A stretch of DNA of 64,000 nucleotides from an uncultured Ruminococcus sp. (lineage in GTDB: Bacteria > Bacillota > Clostridia > Oscillospirales > Ruminococcaceae): positions 1-64,000 of the forward strand of contig CACYSH010000024.1 of assembly GCA_902776945.1 (NCBI GenBank). Reading direction: 5' to 3'. A program made the translations under genes and the position numbers. Below, one piece after another: positions 26,084 through 35,411 of the stretch. Every line of letters starts with the position of its first letter. The stretch's first letter is position 1. The notes under the pieces are model-generated. The model was not told where the DNA came from, searched no databases, and saw nothing but the letters and a program-made list of their open reading frames with translations.

Positions 26084-26227
26084 AACATATCCCTCACATC
26101 TTGTTGATACGAGGATTATTCCCGTCAGGCGGCGCGGTTATGCGCGGCGGTAAGTTTTCCCAGTAGAAATATATGCGGAGCGGCAGTCCATTATGATGAA
26201 TTTTTTGTTAAAAGCAGCCGCAGGGTA

Positions 26228-26256
26228 TTGACAAAAGCAGCGCAATGTGATATAAT
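26228..26256 (+). promoter_or_regulatory. Promoter of tRNA-Ser
   Basis: Exact consensus: TTGACA (26228-26233), 17 bp, TATAAT (26251-26256), 23 bp before the tRNA. Confidence 0.9.
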
Positions 26257-26279
26257 ATATAAGTCAAAAAGACAGGCAT

Positions 26280-26370
26280 GGAGACGTATCGAAGTGGTCA
26301 TAACGGGGCGCACTCGAAATGCGTTAGCCCTTAAACGGGCTCGTGAGTTCGAATCTCACCGTCTCCGCCA
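26280..26370 (+). tRNA. tRNA-Ser (anticodon CGA)
   Basis: Acceptor arms GGAGACG (26280) and CGTCTCC (26360-26366) pair perfectly; the 3' CCA is encoded (26368-26370). The anticodon stem GCGCA/TGCGT holds loop CTCGAAA with anticodon CGA at 26315-26317, reading UCG. A long variable arm (AGCCC/GGGCT) and T-arm GTTCGAATC confirm a class II serine tRNA. Confidence 0.97.
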
Positions 26371-26378
26371 GTGTTTAG

Positions 26379-26408
26379 AAAAAGACGGCTTTTGGGTCGT
26401 CTTTTTTG
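26379..26408 (+). terminator. Terminator of tRNA-Ser
   Basis: AAAGACG...CGTCTTT stem followed by T residues, 9 bp after the tRNA. Confidence 0.85.
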
Positions 26409-26461
26409 TTTTTGCCGTGCAAGCTGTTTCAGCAGGTTAATATTTATTTTACAATAATTTC

Positions 26462-26490
26462 TTGAATTATACAAATTTTAACGCTATAAT
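26462..26490 (+). promoter_or_regulatory. LRR-locus promoter 1
   Basis: TTGAAT (26462-26467), 17 bp, TATAAT (26485-26490). Same architecture as the other six promoters of the LRR array. Confidence 0.8.
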
Positions 26491-26550
26491 TATTAATATG
26501 TATGAATATCATAACCATTTTTGCATGATTTAAGGAAAGGAAGTTTTAAA

Positions 26551-27333
26551 ATGTATTTGAGAAAAACAGCTTCGGCGCTTTGTGCGCTTGCATTGGTTTT
26601 CGGCGCGGCGGCTCCTGTTACGGGCGGCGTTTTCGGCACCGATACAGCAATTACCGCAAGCGCGGCGGATATTGTTAAAAGCGGCTATTGCGGCAAGGAA
26701 AATGAAAATGAAGGTAAAAATGTTACTTGGACGCTTGACAGCGAGGGCACACTTACTATAAGTGGCAAAGGAGATATGACGAGTTATGACAACTCGGTCG
26801 ACTTGGACAATTCGAAAAACTCTTCGCCGTGGCATAACATTAATGGTATTAAACAAATAAAAATACATAACGGCGTTACAAGCATTGGCGATGATGCTTT
26901 CTCGGACTGCACAAACGTTGAAAGCATAACTATACCAAATAGCGTTACAAACATTGGTAATTGGGCTTTTTGGAACTGTACAAGCCTTGCAAGCGTAACT
27001 ATCCCGGACAGCGTTACGAGCATTGGTCTCTTTGCTTTCAACAGCCCCAAAATCACAATCTACGGTTACCCAAACACCGCCGCCGAGAAATACGCCAACG
27101 ACAACGGCTTTAACTTCATCTCGCTTGATGAACCGCCCGTCATAATTGGCGACATCGACGGAAACGGAATAATCGAAGTTGATGACCTCATGCTTATGCA
27201 GAAAAAAGTAGCGGGCTGGGACATCAGCAAAACCACATACAACGAAAAAGCCGCCGACATCGACAAAGACGGCAACGTTGACGTTGACGACCTTGTTATT
27301 TTACAGAAAATAGTCGCGGGCTGGAAGGTCTGA
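26551..27333 (+). CDS. Secreted LRR protein with C-terminal dockerin
   Basis: 260 residues. Signal peptide 1-34 ([20 protein letters not shown]). A short beta cap ([18 protein letters not shown]) leads into about four BspA-type leucine-rich repeats of 23 residues ([15 protein letters not shown]), then residues about 199-258 form a type I dockerin: [20 protein letters not shown] and [18 protein letters not shown], each ending in V.AGW. Dockerins dock to cohesins by calcium-dependent folding, so this protein should join a cell-surface scaffold such as those at 17.4-20.8 kb. It is the only member of the seven-gene LRR array with a dockerin; the others end in a shared Fn3-like domain. The start at 26551 follows AAGGAAAGGAAG; an upstream ATG at 26524 lacks a site. 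Confidence 0.9.
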   Translation: MYLRKTASALCALALVFGAAAPVTGGVFGTDTAITASAADIVKSGYCGKENENEGKNVTWTLDSEGTLTISGKGDMTSYDNSVDLDNSKNSSPWHNINGIKQIKIHNGVTSIGDDAFSDCTNVESITIPNSVTNIGNWAFWNCTSLASVTIPDSVTSIGLFAFNSPKITIYGYPNTAAEKYANDNGFNFISLDEPPVIIGDIDGNGIIEVDDLMLMQKKVAGWDISKTTYNEKAADIDKDGNVDVDDLVILQKIVAGWKV

Positions 27334-27356
27334 ACCGCGAAAAACTATCCACAAAA

Positions 27357-27398
27357 ACAAACGGCAGAACGTGTAAAAGCGCTCTGCCGTTTATTTTT
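27357..27398. terminator. LRR-locus terminator 1 (serves both convergent genes)
   Basis: AAACGGCAGA...TCTGCCGTTT stem, T-rich after it on the plus strand and A-rich before it. The same palindrome, with small changes, separates all genes of the array. Confidence 0.85.
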
Positions 27399-27418
27399 CA
27401 TGAAAAATTTTAACTATC

Positions 27419-28942
27419 TCATTCTATTGTGACAGTGAAAGCCCTTTTGTTGATACCGCTCTTAACCCATTCGCCGTTTACCTTGGCACAGACTACCATT
27501 TTATAAGTGCCTTTCTTCACCTTGGGCGAGGTGTAGGTCGTAACATCTCCCGAAAACTGAGCTTTTACCCGCCAGCTGCCCGACTGATACACGGCTAAAC
27601 CGTACTTTTCGGCATCGGGAACGGCAGTCCATTCCAACCGGAAATATCTGCCATTCACTTTGGACGTGACAGCGGGATATTTGTTATCGTCTTCGTAAAT
27701 GAATGTAAAGCCGTTTTCGTTGGCGTAGATCTCGGCGGCGGAGCCTTTGCTGCCCTTTATCGTGAAGTCTTCATACGTTTGTAGATCGTCTTCATAATAA
27801 TATCCGAAAGCATAGACGGCAATGCTTTTAACGCTTTTCGGGATAGTTATGCTTTTAAGACTTGAACAGCCCTCGAATGCCGATCTGCCGATGCTTGTAA
27901 TGCTGTCCGGTAGCTTTATGCTTTCAAGGCTTTCGCAGTCGTAGAAAACAGTACCTTCAATACTTGTAACGCCTTCGGGGATATTTATGCCCGAAAGGCT
28001 TGTGCAGCATTCGAAAGCGCCGCCGCCAATGCTCACAACGCTGTTCGGGAGCTTTATGCTTTCAAGGCTTTCGCAGCCGTAGAAAGCCATTTCGCCAATG
28101 CTTTTAACGCCGTCGGGAACAGCAACATCGCCGCTTGCCGCGTATCCGTCAATAAGAATGTTATTTACAATAACAAGGGGGTCTTCTTCCTGCTTTTTAT
28201 CTAACCATTTTGTATCCCAAAACGCCCCTGAGCCAAAGTATGTAACGCTTTCCGGGATAGTTACGTTTTCAAGGTTCCGGCAGTTATCGAAAGCATATTC
28301 GCCGATGCTTGTAAGGGTTTCCGGTATAATTATGCTTGTAAGGCTTGTGCAGCTGTCGAAAACCCCCGTGCTGATACTCGTCATGCTTTTCGGGATATTT
28401 ATGCTTGTAAGGCTTTCGCAGCGGTAGAAAGCATATTTGTCAATGTACTCAATGCTGTCGGGAAGAACTACGCTTTTAAGGCTTTTGCACAGATCGAAAG
28501 CGGCTAAGCCAATGCTCTCAGCGCCTTCCGGGACAGTTATGCTTTCAAGGCTTTCGCAGTCGAAGAAAGCCAGCTCGCCGATGCTTGCAACACCTTTCGG
28601 GATAGTAATGCTTTCAAGGTTTATGCAGTCATAGAAAGCATATTTGCCAATGCTCGTAACGCCGTCGGATATAACGACATTCCTGATCTTTTGAACGTTC
28701 GCATACCAGGGGATAGTTCTGGAATCATAATTCGCCATATCCCCCGAACCGCTTATAGTCAGCGTGCCTTCGCTGAGAAGCACCCAGCTGACATTTTCGC
28801 CGCAGGCACCGCCGGCAACGATCTCAAAATTCTCCGCGTCCGCCGTCAGCGAAAAGCCCTCAAACGTCCCCGCAGGCAATGCCGCCGCGCCCGAAAACAC
28901 GACCGCAAGCGCCGCAAGCCCGCTCACAAATTTTTTATTCAT
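27419..28942 (-). CDS. Secreted LRR protein with Fn3-like C-terminus (inverted member of the array)
   Basis: 507 residues. The signal peptide MNKKFVSGLAALAVVFSGAA followed by LPAGTFEGFSLTA is shared with the next genes. A beta cap ([20 protein letters not shown]) precedes about twelve 23-residue BspA-type repeats ending in 'F..C.SLESI.LPDSITSIG', with a 40-residue insert (KKQEEDPLVIVNNILIDGY) that recurs in the 29213 and 31-kb relatives. The final ~85 residues (from KYPAVTSKVNGRYFRLEW) are the Fn3-like domain common to six members. It is the only member on the minus strand and has its own promoter. Function: cell-surface binding or display, inferred; ligand unknown. Confidence 0.88.
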   Translation of the reverse strand: MNKKFVSGLAALAVVFSGAAALPAGTFEGFSLTADAENFEIVAGGACGENVSWVLLSEGTLTISGSGDMANYDSRTIPWYANVQKIRNVVISDGVTSIGKYAFYDCINLESITIPKGVASIGELAFFDCESLESITVPEGAESIGLAAFDLCKSLKSVVLPDSIEYIDKYAFYRCESLTSINIPKSMTSISTGVFDSCTSLTSIIIPETLTSIGEYAFDNCRNLENVTIPESVTYFGSGAFWDTKWLDKKQEEDPLVIVNNILIDGYAASGDVAVPDGVKSIGEMAFYGCESLESIKLPNSVVSIGGGAFECCTSLSGINIPEGVTSIEGTVFYDCESLESIKLPDSITSIGRSAFEGCSSLKSITIPKSVKSIAVYAFGYYYEDDLQTYEDFTIKGSKGSAAEIYANENGFTFIYEDDNKYPAVTSKVNGRYFRLEWTAVPDAEKYGLAVYQSGSWRVKAQFSGDVTTYTSPKVKKGTYKMVVCAKVNGEWVKSGINKRAFTVTIE

Positions 28943-28982
28943 AATAAAAAACCCCTTTATAATAAAATATCATCATATATTA

Positions 28983-29011
28983 ATTATACACTATTTTGGA
29001 CAGTAATTCAA
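28983..29011 (-). promoter_or_regulatory. LRR-locus promoter 2 (minus strand)
   Basis: Minus strand TTGAAT (29006-29011), 17 bp, TATAAT (28983-28988). Confidence 0.8.
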
Positions 29012-29059
29012 TTCGAATAATCAACAATATCTCCTGCAAAAATATAGCGAATATAACCC

Positions 29060-29098
29060 AAAACAAGCGGCAGAACGTGTAAAAGCGTTCTGCTTTTT
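29060..29098 (+). terminator. Orphan LRR-locus terminator
   Basis: GCAGAACG...CGTTCTGC stem followed by five T in plus orientation, preceded by 'aaaacaagcgg' as in the array spacers. No plus-strand gene ends here: the left neighbour starts at 28942 on the minus strand. Probably left over from an inversion. Confidence 0.7.
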
Positions 29099-29144
29099 GT
29101 GATATTTGCCATATTTAATTGTGAAATATTGTATATTTCTGTAA

Positions 29145-29173
29145 TTGACATACAATAAAAAATGTAGTATAAT
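29145..29173 (+). promoter_or_regulatory. LRR-locus promoter 3
   Basis: TTGACA (29145-29150), 17 bp, TATAAT (29168-29173); AAAGGAGG site follows. Confidence 0.85.
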
Positions 29174-29212
29174 CATATTATAGCATTATTTCACTTTAAA
29201 GGAGGTTTTTCG

Positions 29213-31201
29213 ATGAATAAGAAAATTTTAAGCGGACTGGCAGCTTTGGCGGTCGTGTTTTCGGGTGCTTCAGCTTTGCCTGCGGGAACGTTTGAGGGCT
29301 TTTCGCTGACGGCGAGCGCGGCGAAAATTGTTGACAGCGGCACCTGCGGTGAAAACCTTACATGGGTGCTTGACAGCACGGGTACGCTTGTTATAAGCGG
29401 CGAGGGCTGGATGGACGACTATATCACCTGGGAAGACCCCGAAAATGTTCCGCCCTGGGAAGACTTAAAGGACAGTATCAGAAACGTGATACTGGAGGAG
29501 GGCGTGCATTCGATAGGTATCTGCGCTTTTAGTAGCTGTGGTAAGATGGAAAGCATCGAATTACCCGACAGCCTCCAAATAATAAAATGTTTAGCGTTTT
29601 GCAGCGACTACGGGCTTACAAGCGTTACCCTGCCCGACGGCATTTACCTCGAAGACGACGCTTTCCTGGACTGTCAGAACCTTACAGAAGTGAATTTAAA
29701 AGGCTGGGTTTCGGGAATAGACGGCAATCCTTTCAGAGAAACCCAATGGCTGCGCGATCAGATCGAGATAAACCCCGTCGTTTCCCTTGACAATATCGTG
29801 TTCGACGGTCACAGCGCTTCGGACTATGTATATATCCCCGACGAGACCAGAGAGATCACATCGGGGGCGTTTGAAGAGAACGAGAATATCACAAGCGTGC
29901 GGCTCCCCGAGGGGCTTCAGGGGCTTGGATATAACGTATTTCATAACTGCACAAATCTTACGGACTTAAATTTCCCCGCTTTCATGAGCGAGTACGCGCT
30001 TGACGAAAATGAATTTGACGGCTGCCCCTCGCTTACGATAACCTGCTACAAAGGCACCGGCGGCGAAAGATATGTCAAAAACCGCGGCATAAATTACAAG
30101 CTCCTCAAAAAGAGTGTAATTGACTGCGGCAAATGCGGCGATCGTCTCACATGGTCGCTTGACAGTGACGGCACGATGACCGTCAGCGGCACCGGGGAGA
30201 TGTACGATTATGCGGAGTGGGAAGACCCCGCCAATGTCGAGCCCTGGAAGAACTACAAGAGCGGCATCAAAAAGCTGATTTTGAAAGAGGACGTTGAATC
30301 AATAGGCATGAGCGCTTTTGATAACTGTCAGAGATTGGAAACCGCTGAATTTCCCGACAGCCTGAAACGTATCGGAAACGACGCCTTCATCGGCGACTGT
30401 GGGCTTACAAGCATTACCCTGCCCGAAGACATATGGGTCGATTACGAAGCGTTTTGTGACTGCGCCAACCTCGGCGAGATCGTTTTTAAAGGCTCGATAA
30501 ATAGGATCTCCGGCAGAGCGTTTGAGTTCACAACATGGTTACAATGCCGAAGAGAGGAAGATCCTTTCGTTATCATTGACGATATACTTGTTGACGGACA
30601 GACTTTGGACGGCGACATCGTGATCCCCGACGGCGTGAGAAGAATCATGCAGGACGCTTTCCACTATGCCGAGATAACAAGCGTGGAACTGCCCGACAGC
30701 GTAAGGGAGATACATGATTGGGCTTTCGGCAACTGCATGAGCCTGAACAGTGTCACTATTCCCGCAAGCGTACACTATATCGAAGACTGCGCGTTCGGAT
30801 ATTATTACGACGAGGAAGCAGATGAAAACTTACAGATCGACGGCTTCACAATAAAGGGCTACAAAGGCACCGCCGCCGAAAAATATGCCAAAGAAAACGA
30901 ATTTAAGTTCATCGCACTTGACGAAACCGCTAACAAATATCCCGTTGTTACGTCCGAGGTTCAGGGCAGACAGTTCCGTCTGAAATGGACTTCCGTTCCC
31001 AATGCGCAAAAGTACGGTTTAGCCGTGTATCAGTCGGGCGGCTGGCGCGTAAAAGCGCAGTTTGCAGGAAATGTTACAAGCTACACCTCGCCTAAGATCA
31101 AGAAAGGTACTTATAAAATGGTAGTCTGCGCTAAAGTAAACGGCGAATGGGACACAAGCAGTATCAACAAAAGGGCTTTCACTGTTACAATAACAGAATG
31201 A
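29213..31201 (+). CDS. Secreted LRR protein, two-lobed, Fn3-like C-terminus
   Basis: 662 residues. Signal peptide as in the other members (MNKKILSGLAALAVVFSGAS). Two lobes, each opening with 'CGENLTW.LDS.GTL.ISG' or 'CGDRLTWSLDSDGTMTVSG' (about 42 and 307), each containing degenerate leucine-rich repeats and the EDPFVIIDDILVDGQ-type insert (about 445) or its relative INPVVSLDNIVFDGH (about 185). The lobes are so alike (WEDPENVPPWEDLKDSI versus WEDPANVEPWKNYKSGI) that they arose by internal duplication. The Fn3-like domain occupies about 575-660. Its repeats are much less regular than in the following genes, so it is probably the most diverged member. AAAGGAGG lies 8 nt before ATG. Confidence 0.88.
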   Translation: MNKKILSGLAALAVVFSGASALPAGTFEGFSLTASAAKIVDSGTCGENLTWVLDSTGTLVISGEGWMDDYITWEDPENVPPWEDLKDSIRNVILEEGVHSIGICAFSSCGKMESIELPDSLQIIKCLAFCSDYGLTSVTLPDGIYLEDDAFLDCQNLTEVNLKGWVSGIDGNPFRETQWLRDQIEINPVVSLDNIVFDGHSASDYVYIPDETREITSGAFEENENITSVRLPEGLQGLGYNVFHNCTNLTDLNFPAFMSEYALDENEFDGCPSLTITCYKGTGGERYVKNRGINYKLLKKSVIDCGKCGDRLTWSLDSDGTMTVSGTGEMYDYAEWEDPANVEPWKNYKSGIKKLILKEDVESIGMSAFDNCQRLETAEFPDSLKRIGNDAFIGDCGLTSITLPEDIWVDYEAFCDCANLGEIVFKGSINRISGRAFEFTTWLQCRREEDPFVIIDDILVDGQTLDGDIVIPDGVRRIMQDAFHYAEITSVELPDSVREIHDWAFGNCMSLNSVTIPASVHYIEDCAFGYYYDEEADENLQIDGFTIKGYKGTAAEKYAKENEFKFIALDETANKYPVVTSEVQGRQFRLKWTSVPNAQKYGLAVYQSGGWRVKAQFAGNVTSYTSPKIKKGTYKMVVCAKVNGEWDTSSINKRAFTVTITE

Positions 31202-31232
31202 TACAGAACAGTTAAAAAATATCCGCAAAAAC

Positions 31233-31270
31233 AAACGGCAGAGCGTATAAAAAGCGTTCTGCCGCTTTTT
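31233..31270 (+). terminator. LRR-locus terminator 3
   Basis: AAACGGCAGAGCG...GCGTTCTGCCG stem then CTTTTT. Confidence 0.85.
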
Positions 31271-31328
31271 GTCGCCATATATGTGAAATTTTTTATATTT
31301 TTGAATGAAATATTGTTGATTTTCATCA

Positions 31329-31357
31329 TTGAATTATTGTTAAAAATATTGTATAAT
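31329..31357 (+). promoter_or_regulatory. LRR-locus promoter 4
   Basis: TTGAAT (31329-31334), 17 bp, TATAAT (31352-31357). The sequence from about 31305 to the start codon is nearly identical to the regions before 33715 and 35412. Confidence 0.85.
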
Positions 31358-31392
31358 TATATAAATTTATTTAACTTGAAAGGAGTTTTTCG

Positions 31393-33528
31393 ATGAATAA
31401 GAAAATTATAAGCGGGCTGGCGGCTTTGGCAATCGTGTTTACGGGCGCGGGTGCTTTGCCTGCGGGAACGTTTGAGGGCTTTTCGCTGACGGCAAGCGCG
31501 GCTGAAATTGTTGACAGCGGCACCCACAGGGAAAATTTGACTTGGACGCTTGACAGCGAGGGTACGCTTACCATAAGCGGCACGGGGGATATGTACGTTT
31601 CCTTCGACAGGTCGTGGCTCGTAAACAGTGATGATATCAAAAAGATCGTTATCGAAAATGGTGTTAAAAACATTGTCATGTCGGCATTTCACGACTGTGA
31701 AAACCTTACAAGCGTCTATATACCCGACAGCGTGACGCGCATAGACTATGGTGCGTTTATGAACTGCACTTCGCTCACAAGCATAACGATTCCCGACAGC
31801 GTGACGAGCATAGGTGATATGGCGTTTGAGAACTGCACTTCGCTCACAAGCATAACGATCCCCGACAGCGTGACGAGCATAGGCGAGGATGCGTTTAGGG
31901 AATGCACTTCGCTCACAAGCATAACGATCCCTGACAGCGTGACGAACATAGGCGAATGTGCGTTTGCTTGGTGCACTTCGCTCACAAGCATAACGATCCA
32001 CGACAGCGTGACGAGCATAGACCGTGGTGCGTTTTTTGGCTGCAAATCGCTCACAAGCGTAACAATCCCCGACAGCGTGACAAGCATTGGTTATTATGCT
32101 TTTGGCTTCATGGGTTATAATTCTTGGGAAAAAATAGACGGCTTTACGATCAGCGGCTACAAAGGCACCGCCGCCGAGATCTACGCCAATGAAAACGGCT
32201 TTGAGTTCATCGATATATTAGTTGCCAGCGGCACCTGCGGGGAAAACCTGACTTGGGATCTTGACAGCGAAGGTACGCTTACTATCAGCGGCACGGGTGA
32301 TATGGAGAATTATGTTATCAGCGTCCCGGGTGAATTGATGAATGAAGTGATTTCATCTCCGTGGTATGAATACAGAAATAATATTGAACAAATAATAATA
32401 AATAACGGCGTTACGAGCATTGGCAGCAATGCTTTTGCGTACTGCTCAAACCTAAAAAGCATAAATATCCCGGACAGCGTTACGAGCATTGGTGAAAGGG
32501 CTGTCTTATTCTGCGAAAAAATTGAAAGCATAACTATCCCGGACGGCGTTACGAGCATTGGTGAAAATGCTTTTGCGTACTGCTTAAACCTGAAAAGCAT
32601 AAATATCCCGAACAGCGTTACGAGCATTGAAAGCTTTATTTTATACCAATGCGAAAGCCTTGAAAGCATAACTATCCCGGACGGCGTTACAAGCATTGGC
32701 GATTATGCTTTTTATTTCTGCAGAAGCCTTGAAAGCATAACTATCCCGGACAGCGTTACAAGCATTGGTGAAGGTGATTTCTGCTTCTGCAGAAGCCTTG
32801 AAAGCATAACTATCCCGAACGGCGTTAAGAGCATTGGCAGAGATACTTTTTCGGACTGCTCAAACCTAAAAAGCATAAATATCCCGGACAGCGTTACAGA
32901 CATTGACGCATGGGCTTTCTATAACTGCGAAAGCCTTACAAACGTAACTATCCCGGACAGTGTTACATACATTAAAGCCCATACTTTCAGAGGATGCAAA
33001 AGCCTTACAAGTATAAATATCCCGAAAGACATCAGGTTCATTAGCGCCCAAGCTTTTTATGACTGCACAAGCCTTAAAAGTATAACTATCCCGGAAAGCG
33101 TTATATCAATTGGTCACCTTGCTTTGGGGTATTATAAGAATGAAGATGAAGAAACTTATAAGATCGACGGCTTCACAATAAAGGGCTACAAAGGCACCGA
33201 GGCCGAAAAATATGCCAAAGAATACGACCTTAAGTTCATCGCACTTGATGAAACCGCTAACAAATATCCCGTTGTTACGTCCGAGGTTCAGGGCAGACAG
33301 TTCCGTCTGAAATGGACTTCCGTTCCCGATGCGCAAAAGTACGGTTTAGCCGTGTATCAGTCGGGCGGCTGGCGTGTAAAGGCGCAGTTTGCAGGAAATG
33401 TTACAAGCTACACCTCGCCCAAATATCCTAAGCCCGGCACTTTTAAAATGGTTGTCTGCGCCAAGGTAAACGGCGAATGGGATACAAGATGTATCAACCA
33501 AAGGGCTTTCACTGTTACAATAGAATGA
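31393..33528 (+). CDS. Secreted LRR protein, largest member, two-lobed
   Basis: 711 residues. Signal peptide MNKKIISGLAALAIVFTGAG. Two lobes each begin with a '[21 protein letters not shown]' cap (about 45 and 285). Lobe one has six nearly identical 23-residue repeats ([16 protein letters not shown].), encoded by 69-bp units at 31740-32100 with only a few changes. Lobe two has about eleven repeats of the SLESITIPDGVTSIGE type. Each lobe ends with a 'GYKGT.AE.YA.E' cap, and the protein ends with the shared Fn3-like domain (about 625-710), here with a small PKPGTF variant. The high repeat identity points to recent expansion and makes length variation between strains likely. Confidence 0.88.
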   Translation: MNKKIISGLAALAIVFTGAGALPAGTFEGFSLTASAAEIVDSGTHRENLTWTLDSEGTLTISGTGDMYVSFDRSWLVNSDDIKKIVIENGVKNIVMSAFHDCENLTSVYIPDSVTRIDYGAFMNCTSLTSITIPDSVTSIGDMAFENCTSLTSITIPDSVTSIGEDAFRECTSLTSITIPDSVTNIGECAFAWCTSLTSITIHDSVTSIDRGAFFGCKSLTSVTIPDSVTSIGYYAFGFMGYNSWEKIDGFTISGYKGTAAEIYANENGFEFIDILVASGTCGENLTWDLDSEGTLTISGTGDMENYVISVPGELMNEVISSPWYEYRNNIEQIIINNGVTSIGSNAFAYCSNLKSINIPDSVTSIGERAVLFCEKIESITIPDGVTSIGENAFAYCLNLKSINIPNSVTSIESFILYQCESLESITIPDGVTSIGDYAFYFCRSLESITIPDSVTSIGEGDFCFCRSLESITIPNGVKSIGRDTFSDCSNLKSINIPDSVTDIDAWAFYNCESLTNVTIPDSVTYIKAHTFRGCKSLTSINIPKDIRFISAQAFYDCTSLKSITIPESVISIGHLALGYYKNEDEETYKIDGFTIKGYKGTEAEKYAKEYDLKFIALDETANKYPVVTSEVQGRQFRLKWTSVPDAQKYGLAVYQSGGWRVKAQFAGNVTSYTSPKYPKPGTFKMVVCAKVNGEWDTRCINQRAFTVTIE

Positions 33529-33554
33529 GATAGTTAAAAATTTTTAGTAAAAAC

Positions 33555-33592
33555 AAACGGCAGAACGTGTAAAAAGCATTCTGCCGCTTTTT
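33555..33592 (+). terminator. LRR-locus terminator 4
   Basis: AAACGGCAGAACG...GCATTCTGCCG stem then CTTTTT. Confidence 0.85.
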
Positions 33593-33650
33593 GTCGCCGT
33601 ATATGTGAATTATTCTATATTTTTAAATGAAACATTGTTGATTTCTATCA

Positions 33651-33679
33651 TTGAATTACCGTTAAAAATATTGTATAAT
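33651..33679 (+). promoter_or_regulatory. LRR-locus promoter 5
   Basis: TTGAAT (33651-33656), 17 bp, TATAAT (33674-33679). Confidence 0.85.
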
Positions 33680-33714
33680 GATATAAAATTATTTAACTTG
33701 AAAGGAGTTTTTCG

Positions 33715-35220
33715 ATGAATAAGAAAATTATAAGCGGGCTTGCGGCACTGGCTGTCGTGTTTGCGGGCGCGGGTGCTTTGCCTGCGGGGACGTTCGAAGG
33801 CTTTTCGCTGACGGCGAGCGCGGAGGAATCGGAGATCGTTAACAGCGGCGAGTGCGGTGCGGATCTGACATGGACGCTTGACAGCGAGGGTACGCTCACT
33901 ATCAGCGGTTCGGGGAAAATGTGGACTTTTATGTCCTTCGATCAGCCGCCCTGGTACGCATACACGCAAAATATCAAGAATATCATTATATCCGACGGCG
34001 TTACGAACATTGGCAAATATGCTTTCTATGATTGCCGCATTAAAAGCATAACTATCCCGGATAGCGTTACAAGCATTGGCGAGGATGCTTTCTCATCCTG
34101 CACAGAGCTTACAGGCGTAACTATCCCCGACAGCGTTACAAGCATTGGCGATGGCGCTTTCTACAACTGCAAAAGCCTTGAAAGCATAACTATCCCGGAC
34201 AGCGTTAAGAGCATTGGCGAAAGTGTTTTTACATATTGTGAATCATTGAACAGTATCACCATTTCAGATGATAATAATTATTATTGTGTTATGGATGGCG
34301 TATTATTTAACAAGGAAAAAACCCAGCTTGTCTCTTGTATTGCCAATAAACAAGGCTCATATATGATCCCGGACAGCGTTACGAACATTGTCGCCGGCGC
34401 TTTCCGGGGCTGCGAAAACCTTACAGGCATAACTATACCGGACAGCGTTACGCGCATTGGCAGCGACGCTTTCTGGGGCTGCACACGCCTTGAAAGCATA
34501 ACTATCCCGAACGGCATTACAAAAATTGAAAAGTATACTTTCTGGAATTGTAAAAAGCTTGCAGACATAACTATCCCGAACAGTGTTACGAGAATTGCTC
34601 AATCCGCTTTTGCAAAATGCCAAAGCCTCGTAAACGTAACTATTCCGGACAGCGTTACGATCATCGACAGCTACGCTTTTGAAAACTGCCAGAGCCTCGA
34701 AAACGTAACTATCCCGGACAGCGTTACGAGCATCAGCCACTACGCTTTTGCAGGCTGCCAAAATCTCGCAGGCGTAACTATCCCGAACAGCGTTACAAGC
34801 ATAGATCGAGGGGCTTTCGGATATTACAATTATAATTACGGACCATATCAAAAAATGGACGACTTCACAATAAAGGGCTATAAAGGCACCGCTGCCGAAA
34901 CATACGCCAGCGAAAACGGCTTTGAGTTCATCGCCCTTGACGAGACCGCCGACAAATACCCAGTTGTCAAGTCCGCAGTTCAGGGCAGGCAGTTCCGCTT
35001 GAAATGGACTGCCGTTCCGAATGCCGAAAAGTACGGTTTAGCCCTTTATCAGTCGGGCAAATGGCGCGTAAAGGTGCAGTTTGCAGGAAATGTTACAAGC
35101 TACACCTCTCCTAAGATCAAGAAAGGTACTTATAAAATGGTAGTCTGCGCTAAAGTAAACGGCGAATGGGACACAAGCAGTATCAACAAGAGAGCTTTCA
35201 CTGTTACAATAACAGAATGA
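33715..35220 (+). CDS. Secreted LRR protein, single lobe, Fn3-like C-terminus
   Basis: 501 residues. Shared signal peptide MNKKIISGLAALAVVFAGAG, cap [19 protein letters not shown], then about fourteen BspA-type repeats (ESITIPDSVKSIGES.F.YC). A break near residues 185-215 (ISDDNNYYCVMDGVLFNKEK, then QLVSCIANKQGSY) is a known loop form in BspA proteins where the repeat is replaced by a 'DGVLF' hairpin. The Fn3-like domain spans about 415-500. Exported to the surface by inference; no membrane anchor is seen in any member, so attachment may depend on the C-terminal domain. Confidence 0.88.
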   Translation: MNKKIISGLAALAVVFAGAGALPAGTFEGFSLTASAEESEIVNSGECGADLTWTLDSEGTLTISGSGKMWTFMSFDQPPWYAYTQNIKNIIISDGVTNIGKYAFYDCRIKSITIPDSVTSIGEDAFSSCTELTGVTIPDSVTSIGDGAFYNCKSLESITIPDSVKSIGESVFTYCESLNSITISDDNNYYCVMDGVLFNKEKTQLVSCIANKQGSYMIPDSVTNIVAGAFRGCENLTGITIPDSVTRIGSDAFWGCTRLESITIPNGITKIEKYTFWNCKKLADITIPNSVTRIAQSAFAKCQSLVNVTIPDSVTIIDSYAFENCQSLENVTIPDSVTSISHYAFAGCQNLAGVTIPNSVTSIDRGAFGYYNYNYGPYQKMDDFTIKGYKGTAAETYASENGFEFIALDETADKYPVVKSAVQGRQFRLKWTAVPNAEKYGLALYQSGKWRVKVQFAGNVTSYTSPKIKKGTYKMVVCAKVNGEWDTSSINKRAFTVTITE

Positions 35221-35251
35221 TTCAGAACAGTTAAAAAATATCCGCAAAAAC

Positions 35252-35289
35252 AAACGGCAGAGCGCGTAAAAACGTTCTGCCGCGTTTTT
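35252..35289 (+). terminator. LRR-locus terminator 5
   Basis: AAACGGCAGAGCGCG...CGTTCTGCCGCG stem then TTTTT. Confidence 0.85.
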
Positions 35290-35347
35290 ATCGCCATATA
35301 TGTGAATTTTTCTATATTTTCGAATGAAATATTGTTGATTTTCATCA

Positions 35348-35376
35348 TTGAATTACCGTTAAAAATATTGTATAAT
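35348..35376 (+). promoter_or_regulatory. LRR-locus promoter 6
   Basis: TTGAAT (35348-35353), 17 bp, TATAAT (35371-35376). Confidence 0.85.
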
Positions 35377-35411
35377 TATATAAAAATATTTAACTTGAAA
35401 GGAGTTTTTCG

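Noticed and set aside
26084..26227. Possible sigma-F/sigma-G promoter before sigG (GCATA and GGGAAAA on the minus strand)
   Set aside because: The distance between the two elements is about 10 bp, too short for that class.
31740..32100. Regularly spaced direct repeats resembling a CRISPR array
   Set aside because: The units are 69 bp, in frame, and encode 23-residue leucine-rich repeats; there are no unique spacers and no cas genes.
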